This document shows positions 41,064-51,270 of a stretch of 64,000 nt of DNA, in pieces. The stretch covers positions 1 through 64,000 of the forward strand of contig JAEDKA010000002.1 in NCBI GenBank assembly GCA_016296065.1. Direction: 5' to 3'. The first letter of the stretch is position 1, and each line of letters starts with the position of its first letter. Below the pieces are notes generated by a model, which saw nothing but the letters and a program-made list of their open reading frames with translations, was not told the origin of the DNA and searched no databases. Source of the DNA: Kiritimatiellia bacterium. Its GTDB lineage: Bacteria > Verrucomicrobiota > Kiritimatiellia > RFP12 > UBA1067. The position numbers and the translations under genes were made by a program.

Positions 41064-43190
41064 ATGAAAAGCGATCTAGTTGTCTTCTGCGCCGCCGTCT
41101 CCGGCGCGCTTGCGTGTTTCGGACAGGAGCCGGCGGCTGATGGCGCCGCTTCCACTAACTCCGTCGCCGACCTCGGCACGGTCCTGGTGGAGGGCTCGGC
41201 GCTCTCCAGGTACCGCCCGGAGACGGTCAGCTCCGGAACCTTCACCGACGTTCCGCCCGAAAAGCTGCCCTGCGTGGTCGACACGCTCACCGAGGACTTC
41301 ATCCGCGAGCACAACCCCACGGACCTGAACGACCTCCTCCGCCACGTGCCGGGAATAGAGACCGGCGGAACCTCGCTTCTCGTGCGCCAGCCGGGGCTCT
41401 TCACCATCCGCGGCAAGGGCGGCACTGAGCCGGCGATCGACGGAATGTACTCCGTCGGACGCGGCCCCGGGCTTTTCATGGATCCGTTCCTCATGGAGCG
41501 CGTCGAGATCGTGAAGGGCCCGATAGCCTCCCTCGCGGGCGGCTCCGGCGCGGCCTCGAACGCCAACGGTGCCGGCGGCTCGATCAACATGTACCTCAAG
41601 GGCGCCCACCTCGGGGGCGACGAGGTGAACCTCCAGGCCAACACGTCCGTCGGGAAGCACACCTTCCGCCAGCGCGGGATGGCCGACGCCAACGAGACGT
41701 TTGCGGACGGGAAGGGCGCGGTGCGCGTCGTGGGGACGGCGGACTACTACGAGCCCGCGTACATCCACGAGGGATCGCAGAAGGGCGCGCGCGGCCGCGA
41801 GTCGTTCTCCGTCGCGCCGAGCTTCGTGTTCAAGCCGAACGACGACGTCACGTTCGGGCTCAAGACGATGTTCCAGTACGCCGACACGCCAAGCTACATC
41901 GGCGTTCCCGTGTGGCGCGGCCGCCCCGGCGGAGGCTATCGCTGGTACGAGTCGTCGTGCCTGCCCGGGGATCGTCAGCACTACGAGGGAATGCTGATCA
42001 ACCCCTGGGTCGACTGGCAGGTGACGGAGAACTGGCTCCTCAAGTTCGGCGGCGCGTTCCAGTTTGCGTCCATGGACCAGACGACGCGCGAGCCGTACGC
42101 CGGACGCGGCGCGGAGCTTCTGAACTACTACGACACGGGGCTATGGAGCTCCGGCGAGAAGTACATGACCTCAGGCTTTTCGGAGTCGAAGTCGCTCCTG
42201 CGCACCTACAGCGCCTACGGACGCTCGATCTACGACACGGAGTTCGACTTCGGGCTCAGGAACAGCTTCCTCACCCAGCTCGACACGCGCTATAGCGACG
42301 GCTCCGTCTTCTCCGCGGCCTCCACGCGCCACGGCGTGACGCTGCAGGACTCCGTGACGTGGGGCTGGCTCTCGCTGCTCGGCGGGGTGAGGTACGACTA
42401 CATCCACCTGAACGACGCCGCTGGGACGGCGGGGCAGGACGGGCACGGCGTGTCGCCGCGCGGCGGGATCTCCGTCCAGCCGCTCGACTGGCTCGTCTTC
42501 TTCGGCAACATCTCGCAGACGCGCACCCCCATGCTCAGCATGAAGGGCGCGGACGGAGATCCGCTGACGAAGCCATGGTACGCGACGCAGGTCGAGGGAG
42601 GCGTGAGGATCAAGACCTTCGAGCGCCTGTGGCTCACCGCGTCCGCATACCGCATCGAGCAGGAGAACACGCCGTCGCAGATCGCGAACACGACGTACTA
42701 CGAGCAGGAGGGGCGCAACACCTCGCGCGGCGCGGAGCTGTCGCTCTCCGGCGACATCACGGACAACTGGACGATGATGGCCATGTACGCGTACAACAAG
42801 TACACCGACCGCACCGTCGCCCCGGGCGAGAAGGGGCGCGACTTCGAGCGCTACCCCGCGCACGCCGTGACGTTCTCCACGTCGTACCGAATCTCGTCCG
42901 GCCCGCTGGAGGACGTTGTCCTCGGATGCGGCTTCCGCTTCCGCTCGATGAGCTATGCGTGCGTTCGCGGCGTTTATCAGGACAAAAACCTGAGATTTGA
43001 TCCGTCCTACCTCTTCGACGTCAACGTGTCCATGCCGCTCTCCAAGTTCGGCGGACCGGAGAACTGGACCCTCACGCTCGGCGTTCGGAACCTCTTTGGG
43101 GAGAAGTACTTCGACACGGCGCGCCACTACTACGAGTGCCTTGTAGGCGAGCCGCGCACGTTCGAGATCGGGCTTCGCGCGAGGTTCTGA
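41064..43190 (+). CDS. TonB-dependent outer-membrane receptor
   Basis: The 708-residue protein has a signal peptide (about residues 1-20), a plug domain (VDTLTEDFIREHNPTDLNDLLRHVPGIE, FTIRGKGGTEPAIDGM, ERVEIVKGP) and a long beta-barrel rich in aromatic belts. The end, PRTFEIGLRARF, has the usual C-terminal Phe. A Ser/Asn-rich segment after the plug and the GSINMYLKGA motif fit the siderophore-receptor subclass. The substrate may be a siderophore or other bulky metal complex, but this is inference. A CGCCGC/GCGGCG hairpin precedes the gene. No TonB, ExbBD or ABC importer genes are adjacent. Confidence 0.88.
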   Translation: MKSDLVVFCAAVSGALACFGQEPAADGAASTNSVADLGTVLVEGSALSRYRPETVSSGTFTDVPPEKLPCVVDTLTEDFIREHNPTDLNDLLRHVPGIETGGTSLLVRQPGLFTIRGKGGTEPAIDGMYSVGRGPGLFMDPFLMERVEIVKGPIASLAGGSGAASNANGAGGSINMYLKGAHLGGDEVNLQANTSVGKHTFRQRGMADANETFADGKGAVRVVGTADYYEPAYIHEGSQKGARGRESFSVAPSFVFKPNDDVTFGLKTMFQYADTPSYIGVPVWRGRPGGGYRWYESSCLPGDRQHYEGMLINPWVDWQVTENWLLKFGGAFQFASMDQTTREPYAGRGAELLNYYDTGLWSSGEKYMTSGFSESKSLLRTYSAYGRSIYDTEFDFGLRNSFLTQLDTRYSDGSVFSAASTRHGVTLQDSVTWGWLSLLGGVRYDYIHLNDAAGTAGQDGHGVSPRGGISVQPLDWLVFFGNISQTRTPMLSMKGADGDPLTKPWYATQVEGGVRIKTFERLWLTASAYRIEQENTPSQIANTTYYEQEGRNTSRGAELSLSGDITDNWTMMAMYAYNKYTDRTVAPGEKGRDFERYPAHAVTFSTSYRISSGPLEDVVLGCGFRFRSMSYACVRGVYQDKNLRFDPSYLFDVNVSMPLSKFGGPENWTLTLGVRNLFGEKYFDTARHYYECLVGEPRTFEIGLRARF

Positions 43191-43945
43191 CCTCAATTTC
43201 GCCCTAATCGCGCACTTGATTGGGTGCAACGGGCGATTTATGCAAGGATGCAGCAAAGTGCCCGCATCTGCGCATAGCGCATATATTGGCGTATATGTGT
43301 TTGCGCCTGCGTCGACGGAGCGACGCAACCCCCTGTAGCGCGACGGGATGCTCAGCGCCTCCCATGGAGACGCGGCTTCCAGCCGCGTTGCCCCCTAAAC
43401 GTTCTTGCCTATAACTAATTCCCAGCCATTGCTTTCGCTACTTGGAGTTCTGGAGTTTTGGAGAACTTGAGATTCAGACGCGTTCTCCCAAACTCCGAGA
43501 CTCCCAATAGCGAAAGCAATCAAATGCTGCGGCGACGCAACCCCCTGCAAGCGATCCGTTCACTACAGGGCCACCCTACAGGGGGTCCGTCGCGCGGGGC
43601 CTTGCGGCTGCTTCGCAGTTCGCGCTACGCGCTCACCCAACCCGACGCCTTCGGCGCGGGCGCATCCCGCGACGGACATTCGCAGCTATCGCACAGAATC
43701 AAAAGAATCGGGAGCGCGCGAGAAAAGCGAATGGAAAATGACTTTCTAGTCAACTGCTCCACGCCCTTCCTTGTTGCGTCGCGGAGCGACGCAACCCCCT
43801 GCCAAGATTCGTGGTCGCGCGTCAGCGCCAAACACACATATACTCCAATATATGCGCAATGCGCAAATCCTGGCAATTTGCCACGCTCTCGCATAAATCT
43901 CTCGGTGCACCCGACCTCAATTTCGTCCTCATCGCGCACTTGATT
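43189..43945. mobile_element. repeat island bounded by 33-bp direct repeats and about 100-bp inverted repeats
   Basis: GACCTCAATTTCGCCCTAAT and its continuation (43189-43221) recur at 43913-43945 with 31 of 33 matches in direct orientation. Just inside, 43222 to about 43314 is an imperfect inverted repeat of about 43803-43912 (shared GCATATATTGGnGTATATGTG). The interior has no believable gene. It holds a nested palindrome (43428-43520), three copies of GCGACGCAACCCCCTG (43320, 43532, 43786) and a loop-TCC dyad (43369-43387). I interpret it as the relic of a mobile element. Confidence 0.65.
43428..43520. repeat. gene-free copy of the GxxExxY-bracketing arms
   Basis: ATTGCTTTCGCTACTTGGAG at the left and CTCCCAATAGCGAAAGCAAT at the right are imperfect reverse complements with only about 18 bp between the arms. 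The same arms are separated by about 435 bp containing the nuclease gene at 8012-8523. Confidence 0.75.
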
Positions 43946-43960
43946 TCCGCCCCCAGGTAA

Positions 43961-43969
43961 TGGTATAAT
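43961..43969 (+). promoter_or_regulatory. extended -10 promoter, leaderless
   Basis: TGG-TATAAT, with the ATG at 43976 only 6 nt after the -10 box. Confidence 0.7.
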
Positions 43970-43975
43970 TACAGC

Positions 43976-44203
43976 ATGAAAATCAAAAAGCCTATGAAGG
44001 CGCCAGGCGCCGAAACCACTGGCGGGGCCGCAATCGCCGACAGGTTCAAGCTTGATCCTGTCGACAACGCCGCGAGCCGCGCTGGGACCGTCAGCAAGAA
44101 GTCTGCGACGACCGCGCTTATCTTCGGGCTGATCGCCCTTGCGGTCACGATTGCCCTTACGGCGACGATCTACCAGCACTGGAACTTCCTGATGCCGGTC
44201 TGA
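43976..44203 (+). CDS. small single-span membrane protein, function unknown
   Basis: The 75-residue protein has a basic N-terminus (MKIKKPMKAPG) and one membrane helix at about residues 47-67 (ALIFGLIALAVTIALTATIY). The polar N-terminal half would be cytoplasmic. No family is recognised. It is very probably real because a perfect leaderless promoter precedes it and it leads directly into nadC (13-nt gap). Whether it is functionally linked to NAD synthesis is unknown. Confidence 0.65.
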   Translation: MKIKKPMKAPGAETTGGAAIADRFKLDPVDNAASRAGTVSKKSATTALIFGLIALAVTIALTATIYQHWNFLMPV

Positions 44204-44216
44204 GGAGCGTCTCGCC

Positions 44217-45104
44217 ATGAAGGATGTGATGCTGAGCACCCGGGCCAAAGCCGCGGTGAAGCTTGCGCTTGACGAAGACCTGGCCGATGCGGCGGATGCG
44301 CGCCGCACTAAGTGGTGCGACGCCACGAGCGAGGCGCTGGTCGACCCGAAGGCCGTCGCAACAGGCGAGATATACTCCAAGGGGACGGGGTGCGTGGTTG
44401 CCGGCGCTACGGTCGCGAAGGCCGTCATGAAGGCGGTGGATCCGAAGATCAAGGTCAATATCCTCAAGCCGGACGGCTCCGTCGTCAAGCCTGGCGAGCC
44501 GATTCTGACTTTCCGCGGCAAGGCGCGTTCGATCCTCGCCGCGGAGCGCACGGCGCTCAACTTCATGCAGCGCATGTGCGCGACGGCGACGCTGGCGAAG
44601 AAGTTCGTGGACGCGACGAAGCGCTATGGGACCCTTATTCTGGACACGAGGAAGACGACTCCTGGCCTTAGGGTGTTCGAGAAGTACGCCGTCACCTGCG
44701 GCGGCGGTACGAACCACCGCTTTGGAATGTATGACCGCGTCCTCATGAAGGACAACCATCGCCGCCTCTGGAAGGGCGGGAATCCCGACGAGCTTGACCA
44801 GGCCGTAGTCGCCGCACGCAAGAAGTTCCCGAAGCTCGCCGTAGAGGTGGAGGTCGAGAGCCTCAGGGAGTGCGCGAGCGCGCTCAAGGCGAAGCCCGAG
44901 TGGATCATGCTCGACAACATGAGCTGCGCCGACATGAAGAAGTGCGTGAAGATGTGCCGCGGCATCTCGAAGACCGAGGCGTCCGGCGGCATAACGCTCG
45001 AGCGCGCGAAGGAAGTCGCCGCAACAGGCGTCACCGCGATCTCGCTCGGCTGCCTCACCCATTCCGCCGGTTCGGTGGACCTTTCGCTCGAGTGGCGGAC
45101 GTGA
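44217..45104 (+). CDS. nadC: nicotinate-nucleotide pyrophosphorylase (quinolinate phosphoribosyltransferase)
   Basis: The 295-residue enzyme converts quinolinate and PRPP to nicotinate mononucleotide in de novo NAD synthesis. Diagnostic motifs are ERTALNFMQRMCATAT, LDTRKTTPGLRVFEKYAV, CGGGTNHRFGMYDRVLMKDNH and the C-terminal EASGGIT. TGAGGAGCG is the ribosome-binding site. nadA and nadB are not in this window. The N-terminus is slightly longer than usual (KWCDATSEALVDP insert). Confidence 0.93.
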   Translation: MKDVMLSTRAKAAVKLALDEDLADAADARRTKWCDATSEALVDPKAVATGEIYSKGTGCVVAGATVAKAVMKAVDPKIKVNILKPDGSVVKPGEPILTFRGKARSILAAERTALNFMQRMCATATLAKKFVDATKRYGTLILDTRKTTPGLRVFEKYAVTCGGGTNHRFGMYDRVLMKDNHRRLWKGGNPDELDQAVVAARKKFPKLAVEVEVESLRECASALKAKPEWIMLDNMSCADMKKCVKMCRGISKTEASGGITLERAKEVAATGVTAISLGCLTHSAGSVDLSLEWRT

Positions 45105-45162
45105 CAGCGCCGTCGGATGGCCCGGACGATGCAATTTCCATACAGTTACAGAGACAAAGACA

Positions 45163-46461
<1,299 letters not shown>

Positions 46462-46470
46462 TACCGTGCC

Positions 46471-46578
46471 ATGCTGCGCATAGCCTTTTTGACGGCCGCC
46501 GTGTTGGCGAACTGCACGGTGGCCGCCTCGAACGGGGACTGCGGACAGGGAGTTCTGGGGCGACACGCTGCGAACTGA
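46471..46578 (+). pseudogene. signal-peptide-like gene fragment
   Basis: A 35-codon frame, MLRIAFLTAAVLANCTVAAS then SNGDCGQG, looks like the start of an exported protein that breaks off. The next 190 bp hold only palindromic repeats. I regard it as the stump of a lost gene; expression is doubtful. Confidence 0.35.
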
Positions 46579-46607
46579 ACGAGCTCGGGCGCAGCGGCGA
46601 TCTGGTA

Positions 46608-46718
46608 AAACGCGCTTCCAGCGCGTTTACGTCGGCGGGGGTGAAACGCGCAAGATGCGCGTTTTACCAGTTGGTGGCGGTTTTTTGAAACGCGCAAGAT
46701 GCGCGTTTTACCAGTTGG
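46608..46718. repeat. three REP-like palindromes, two in 44-bp tandem
   Basis: Arms AAACGCGCT/AGCGCGTTT with loop TCC (46608-46628), and arms AAACGCGCA/TGCGCGTTT with loop AGA (46644-46664 and 46688-46708). The last two are each followed by TACCAGTTGG. Stem sequence differs from the 2.7-kb cluster while arm length and loop type are kept. Confidence 0.75.
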
Positions 46719-46770
46719 CGCGGGATTTGCTTATTGTTGGCGTCGAAACCGACAGAAAGGAAAACACGCC

Positions 46771-46965
46771 ATGAAGCCAAAGGCAAAGAAAATCAGGATG
46801 ACCGATGCCGAAATCAAGGAGGCGACCGAGCGCGACAAGGAATGGATGGACAGCATCGGTCCGGATGACGAGATCGTCGTCGACAAGAAAATCCTCGGCG
46901 GCATCCTCGGCACTCTACCCCTCATACCCAAAAGGGGCATTGTAGTGGGATGCGCAATCTGGTAG
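46771..46965 (+). CDS. small hypothetical protein
   Basis: The 64-residue protein opens with a very basic stretch (MKPKAKKIRM) followed by an acidic helix (TDAEIKEATERDKEWMDS) and a short hydrophobic tail. AGAAAGGAA lies at a suitable distance before the ATG. I recognise no family; the helix composition recalls small antitoxins, but there is no toxin partner. Its stop codon TAG is part of the TAGAAT -10 box of the next gene. Confidence 0.45.
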   Translation: MKPKAKKIRMTDAEIKEATERDKEWMDSIGPDDEIVVDKKILGGILGTLPLIPKRGIVVGCAIW

Positions 46966-46968
46966 AAT
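46960..46968 (+). promoter_or_regulatory. extended -10 promoter of the GH51 gene
   Basis: TGG-TAGAAT overlaps the end of the small upstream frame; the GH51 start is 36 nt downstream with AAAGGGAAAG as ribosome-binding site. Confidence 0.6.
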
Positions 46969-47004
46969 TACGCTGTTGACTAGTAAAACGACAAAGGGAA
47001 AGCT

Positions 47005-49521
47005 ATGAACAAATCAGTTGCCGCAGTATGTGCCCTTGCGGGCGTCGCGATTGCCGGAGCGACCTTTGCAGCGAACGAGGCAAGGATCGCACTCCGCCCT
47101 GGAGACAAGGGACCGGATGTCCCCAAGACACTTTACGGGATATTCTTCGAGGACATCAACTACTCCGCCGACGGCGGAATCTACCCCGAGCTCGTGGCCA
47201 ACCGCGGCTTCGACTGGGACAACGGCTCGACGCGCGGATGGGAGAACGACTTCCGCGGCGACGCGCAGGCGCGCGTCTCCATCGAGCACGGACGCCCCGT
47301 GCACGAGGTGACCGCGAGCCATGTGAGGATCGACGCGTACGGCGCGGGAGGCGGCAAGGGCGCAGGACTCCGCAACCGCGGCTACCACGGCATGTACGTC
47401 GAGAAGGGGAAGAAGTACGACCTCTCGTTCTATGTCCGCGGAATCGACGGATACAAAGGCGGCGTGCGCGTGGTGCTTGAGGCCGACGGACGCGTCCTCG
47501 CCGAGAAGCGCGTCGCCAATTCCGAGATGAACGTCGGCGGAGCGCGCGGTGACGCCATCTTCCCGGAACTGCCGGAGTGGACAAGGGTCGAATCCGTGTT
47601 TGAGCCTTCGGAGACGACACGCAAGGCTACGCTGTCCATCCTGGCCGACTCCGCCGGAATCGTCGAATTCGAGCAGGTTTCGCTTTTCCCTCAGGACACG
47701 TTCAACGGCAGGAAGAACGGCCTGCGCAAAGATCTCGTGCAGATGCTAAAAGACCTGAAGCCCGGGATAATGCGCTTCCCGGGCGGATGCCTCGTCGAAG
47801 GCCGCGACTGGAACCTATGGTACGACTGGAAGATCTCAGTCGGCGACGGATCGCTTGAGTCGCGCCGGTGCATCTGGAACACGTGGGACTACTGGCAGAC
47901 GATGGGGCTCGGCTACTTCGAGTACTTCTGCCTCTGCGAGGACCTCGGCTGCGAACCGCTTCCCGTAATGGCGTCTGGCCTCACCTGCCAGTTTGCGAAG
48001 CCAGTCGACGCCGCGCCGATGGAGTCGATGCCCTACTTCGCGCAGAACCTCCTCGACCTCATCGAGTTCGCGAACGGCGATGTCTCGACGAAGTGGGGCG
48101 CGCTGCGCGCTAAGATGGGCCACCCCAAGCCGTTCAACATGAAGTACCTCGGCATCGGCAACGAAAACTGGGATCAGGTGTTTCTCGACCGCTTCGAGGC
48201 GATCGCGAAGATCATCCGCGAGAAGCATCCCGAGATCCGCATCGTTTCGTCCTCCGGCCCCGGCCCGGACGGACATTCCTTCGACTACGCCTGGAAGCGG
48301 CTGGACACGAAGCTTGCCGACGTCATCGACGAGCACTACTACAAGCCGCCGGAGTGGTTCCGCGAGCAGGGCGGACGCTACGACGGCTACGACAGGTCGG
48401 GCAGGAAGCCGAACGTCTACGCCGGCGAATACGCATGCCACGTAAAGAACAGGGACAACAACCTCTACTCCGCGCTCTGCGAGGCCGGCGCGATGACCGG
48501 CTTCGAGCGCAACTGCGACGTCGTCGAGATGACGAGCTATGCGCCGCTTTTCGCCAAGGTCGACTCCTTCAAGTGGAAGCCGGACCTCATCTGGTTCGAC
48601 AACGCCGGATGCTTCGGGACGCCCAACTACTATGTCCAGCAGATGTTCGGCGTGAACCGCCCGACTCGCATCGTCCCGTCGTCTGAGAAGGTGTCTGGCG
48701 ACGCCGCGTTCTCGTGCGAGGGAGAGCTCGCGCTCCACACATGGAACACGGCGGCCGAGTTCAAGGACATCAAGGTCGTCGACGGAAAAGGGAAGACGCT
48801 GCTCTCGTCCATGCCCGATCCGTCCAAGTGCAAGGTTGAGCGCAACGGACTCTGGACGCTTGCAGGCGGCGTGCTCAAGCAGTCGAACACCGGTGCGACG
48901 GACACGGCGCTTACGCTCCCCTGCGGCGTTGTCGGAGATGCGACTGTGACGTTCAAGGCGCGCCGCACTGCGGGCGACGAAGGGTTCCTCTTCAGGTTCC
49001 GCGCGAAGGACGGACGCCATGCGCACGTCAACATCGGCGGCTGGATGAACAAGGAGCACGGACTTGAGACGCTCGGCTTCCCCGCGGCGCTTCCGCCCAA
49101 AGTCGCCGGGTCGCTCGAGAACAACCGTTGGTACGACGTCAAGGTCATGCTCAAGGGCGACACCGTCACCGCTTCGCTCGACGGACGCGAGATATTCTCC
49201 GCCGTGCACGTCACGGAGCGCGCTCAGAAGGACTTCTTCCACGTGTGTGGATTCGACGCCGAGAAGGGCGAGCTGGTCGTCAAGTGCGTGAACATCTCCG
49301 ACGAGGCGCGCGAGCTTACCATCGACTTCGGCATGGCGCTCAAGCCAGGAGAAGCGCGCAGGATCGAACTTTCCGGGAAGGCCGGCGAAGTAAACGACCT
49401 TGCGAACCCGAGGCGCGTGGCGCCTGTCGAGAAGACGTTCCGCTTCGCCGGCGGGCGCCAGTTCAAGACGGAGCTCGCGCCCAATTCGCTCACGGTGTTC
49501 AGGCTGCGCGCCACCCTGTGA
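47005..49521 (+). CDS. secreted GH51 alpha-L-arabinofuranosidase
   Basis: The 838-residue enzyme has a signal peptide (about residues 1-22, TFA) and the GH51 start LYGIFFEDINYSADGGIYPELV. Residues about 90-200 form a carbohydrate-binding-like beta-sandwich. The barrel follows with GGCLVEGRDW, acid/base Glu387 in GIGNENWDQ and nucleophile Glu475 in YAGEYACH. Residues about 600-740 contain an inserted LamG/concanavalin-like domain (TLPCGVVGDATVTFKARRTA), splitting the C-terminal beta domain. GH51 enzymes release arabinose from arabinoxylan or pectin side chains. With the GH31 gene at 3 kb it points to plant polysaccharide use. A sigma factor gene follows after 27 nt. Confidence 0.9.
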   Translation: MNKSVAAVCALAGVAIAGATFAANEARIALRPGDKGPDVPKTLYGIFFEDINYSADGGIYPELVANRGFDWDNGSTRGWENDFRGDAQARVSIEHGRPVHEVTASHVRIDAYGAGGGKGAGLRNRGYHGMYVEKGKKYDLSFYVRGIDGYKGGVRVVLEADGRVLAEKRVANSEMNVGGARGDAIFPELPEWTRVESVFEPSETTRKATLSILADSAGIVEFEQVSLFPQDTFNGRKNGLRKDLVQMLKDLKPGIMRFPGGCLVEGRDWNLWYDWKISVGDGSLESRRCIWNTWDYWQTMGLGYFEYFCLCEDLGCEPLPVMASGLTCQFAKPVDAAPMESMPYFAQNLLDLIEFANGDVSTKWGALRAKMGHPKPFNMKYLGIGNENWDQVFLDRFEAIAKIIREKHPEIRIVSSSGPGPDGHSFDYAWKRLDTKLADVIDEHYYKPPEWFREQGGRYDGYDRSGRKPNVYAGEYACHVKNRDNNLYSALCEAGAMTGFERNCDVVEMTSYAPLFAKVDSFKWKPDLIWFDNAGCFGTPNYYVQQMFGVNRPTRIVPSSEKVSGDAAFSCEGELALHTWNTAAEFKDIKVVDGKGKTLLSSMPDPSKCKVERNGLWTLAGGVLKQSNTGATDTALTLPCGVVGDATVTFKARRTAGDEGFLFRFRAKDGRHAHVNIGGWMNKEHGLETLGFPAALPPKVAGSLENNRWYDVKVMLKGDTVTASLDGREIFSAVHVTERAQKDFFHVCGFDAEKGELVVKCVNISDEARELTIDFGMALKPGEARRIELSGKAGEVNDLANPRRVAPVEKTFRFAGGRQFKTELAPNSLTVFRLRATL

Positions 49522-49548
49522 GGGGCGTGGCAATCGCAGGGATTTGAC

Positions 49549-50142
49549 ATGGCGGTATTCCCCGAGACCTCGTACACGCTCATAAAGAAGCTGTCAGCGG
49601 ATGTCACATCCGTGAGCGAGGCGGCGTGGGTGCGATTCTTCGACCTCTACGTCCCCGTCATGCGCAGGTTCGTGGAGTGGAACGACAAGACGCGCGATCC
49701 GGACGACGTCGTGCAGGACGTCCTCGTGAAGCTGCTGGACGCGGTTCGGAAGGGGCGCTACGATCCAGGGCGCGCGAAGTTCCGCTCCTTTCTCGCGACT
49801 GTCATCCGAAACCACCTCGTGTCGCTCTACCGCAGGGATGCGGCGCGCGGCGCGGGGTCCAACGTCTCCATCGGCGAGCTTCTGACGGAGCCTTCCGTTC
49901 CGGCTTCGCAGGGCGATGCGCTCGACCTTGCGTGGGCGCGGGCGCGCCACGAGGCGGCGGTGGAGCATGTGCTCACGAAGACGGCTCTTTCCGCGCAGTC
50001 GAAGGCCGTCTACCGAGCGCACGTCCTCGAGGGGCGTCCGGCGGGGGAGGTCGCGGCTGAGTTCGGCATCACGAAGGGCAACGTCGCGAAGATAAAGTTC
50101 CGCGTCGAGGGCATGGTCGCCGCGCTCGAGGGCGAGCTGTAG
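49549..50142 (+). CDS. ECF-type RNA polymerase sigma factor
   Basis: The 197-residue protein has region 2 (WVRFFDLYVPVMRRFVEW, DPDDVVQDVLVKLLDAV, FRSFLATVIRNHLVSLYRR) and region 4 at the C-terminus (ALSAQSKAVYRAHVLEGRPAGEVAAEFGITKGNVAKIKFRV). It lacks regions 1 and 3, as in ECF factors. The region 2 DDVVQDV signature resembles PVC-specific ECF groups. There is no anti-sigma factor gene beside it. The 27-nt spacing after GH51 suggests co-transcription, so it might respond to carbohydrate supply. That link is inference. Confidence 0.85.
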   Translation: MAVFPETSYTLIKKLSADVTSVSEAAWVRFFDLYVPVMRRFVEWNDKTRDPDDVVQDVLVKLLDAVRKGRYDPGRAKFRSFLATVIRNHLVSLYRRDAARGAGSNVSIGELLTEPSVPASQGDALDLAWARARHEAAVEHVLTKTALSAQSKAVYRAHVLEGRPAGEVAAEFGITKGNVAKIKFRVEGMVAALEGEL

Positions 50143-50184
50143 AAGATTTGGGCTCTTCAAAGTTTTTAGTGGAAGAGCATGGGT

Positions 50185-50395
50185 AAAAACTCCGATGGTT
50201 AGGGTTCTCGCTACCGCTTCACTGCTTCGCGCTTTTCAACCACGATCAATTGGCTCCATTCATAGTGTTTAGAGCGGCCTTCGGCCGATTTATGCGACGC
50301 AGTCGCATCCCCAAATACTTCTATCGACATATGCAAAGTCGTTGAGTGGCGCGAAGCTGCGGAGCGGTAGCGGGAGCCCCAACGCTCGGAGTTTC
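50185..50395. mobile_element. MITE-like element, copy D (reverse orientation)
   Basis: It reads as the reverse complement of copies B and C: inner repeat around CGGAGCGGTAGCG at the right, GGTTCTCGCTACCGC at the left, and the two internal palindromes CGGCCTTCGGCCG and GCGACGCAGTCGC. Outer terminal repeats are mostly missing. The rest of the gap 50143-50516 holds no gene that I can support. Confidence 0.7.
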
Positions 50396-50516
50396 TATTA
50401 CTTAGAGGCATGCTGTTCCACTAAATTCTTCGATGAACCAATATTTTTTTCGCGGATGGTGGAATTTCATCCGTTTCCGTGCGTACCTTGCTTCAGAAAG
50501 GAAAGCGAGGTGCAAC

Positions 50517-51254
50517 ATGAACAACAACGGAAACAGAAACGGATTCACTCTTGTCGAGCTGCTGGTGGTAATCGGCATTCTCGGCATACTGATGGGGGCG
50601 CTGTATCCTGCGATAACCGCAGCGATGCTGCGCGCCCAGACGTCTGCTACGGCGATGAAGGGGCACAAGCTATTCGTCGCCGTGACGCAGGCGAACACGG
50701 AGCGCGAGGCGCGGGGGCTCACCTCGGTGTGGCCGCACCAGAGCGAGGAGGACGGACTCAACACGGAGGATACCGAGGACATCGCCGGACGCCAGTTCGG
50801 ATCGTCCACGGAGTACTTCAAGGAGCTGTTCGACCTCGACAGGTACGGCAGCGAGCGCTGGGCTCCGTATGTCGCGGGGATTGACCTGGACATGCTGTGC
50901 GCGCCCGGCGTGCCGCCGGTCGTCGGCACGGCGCTGCAGGCGAGGAACGTCGCGTGGGCGGTGGCGTCGGGCGTGACGGCGGAGATGGAGGACATAGTCC
51001 CCGTATTCGCGACGCGCAACATCGACACATCGGTGTTCCCGACGTCGGGGAGCAACGACATGTCCGCGAAGCACGACGAGGTGAAGCTGGGGGCGAAGTA
51101 CCCGCAGCCGTTCGGAAACAAGGCCGGCGTGATCGTCCACAAGGGCGGCGCGACGCAGATCGTGACGCCGCGCTACGCGAAGCTCAACCACATCTACGGA
51201 CGCCAGAGCTTCACCGTCCCGGCCGGTGTCACGATGAAGTACCTGGAACCGTGA
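50517..51254 (+). CDS. type IV pilin-like/pseudopilin protein
   Basis: The 245-residue protein has the prepilin cleavage and methylation motif GFTLVELLVVIGILGILMG at residues 9-27, with the conserved Glu at mature position 5. The rest is an extended globular domain with no named relative. In PVC bacteria many such proteins occur singly, away from pilus or type II secretion genes, as here. GCGAGGTG precedes the ATG. Location would be the inner membrane or a pseudopilus. Function is unknown. Confidence 0.78.
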   Translation: MNNNGNRNGFTLVELLVVIGILGILMGALYPAITAAMLRAQTSATAMKGHKLFVAVTQANTEREARGLTSVWPHQSEEDGLNTEDTEDIAGRQFGSSTEYFKELFDLDRYGSERWAPYVAGIDLDMLCAPGVPPVVGTALQARNVAWAVASGVTAEMEDIVPVFATRNIDTSVFPTSGSNDMSAKHDEVKLGAKYPQPFGNKAGVIVHKGGATQIVTPRYAKLNHIYGRQSFTVPAGVTMKYLEP

Positions 51255-51270
51255 CTGCCGGGGGGCGTTT

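Noticed and set aside
43458..43943. 161-codon frame in the 43-kb repeat island
   Set aside because: It is made of the repeat arms and palindromes (for example PNSETPNSESN from the arm sequence). No ribosome-binding site or domain.
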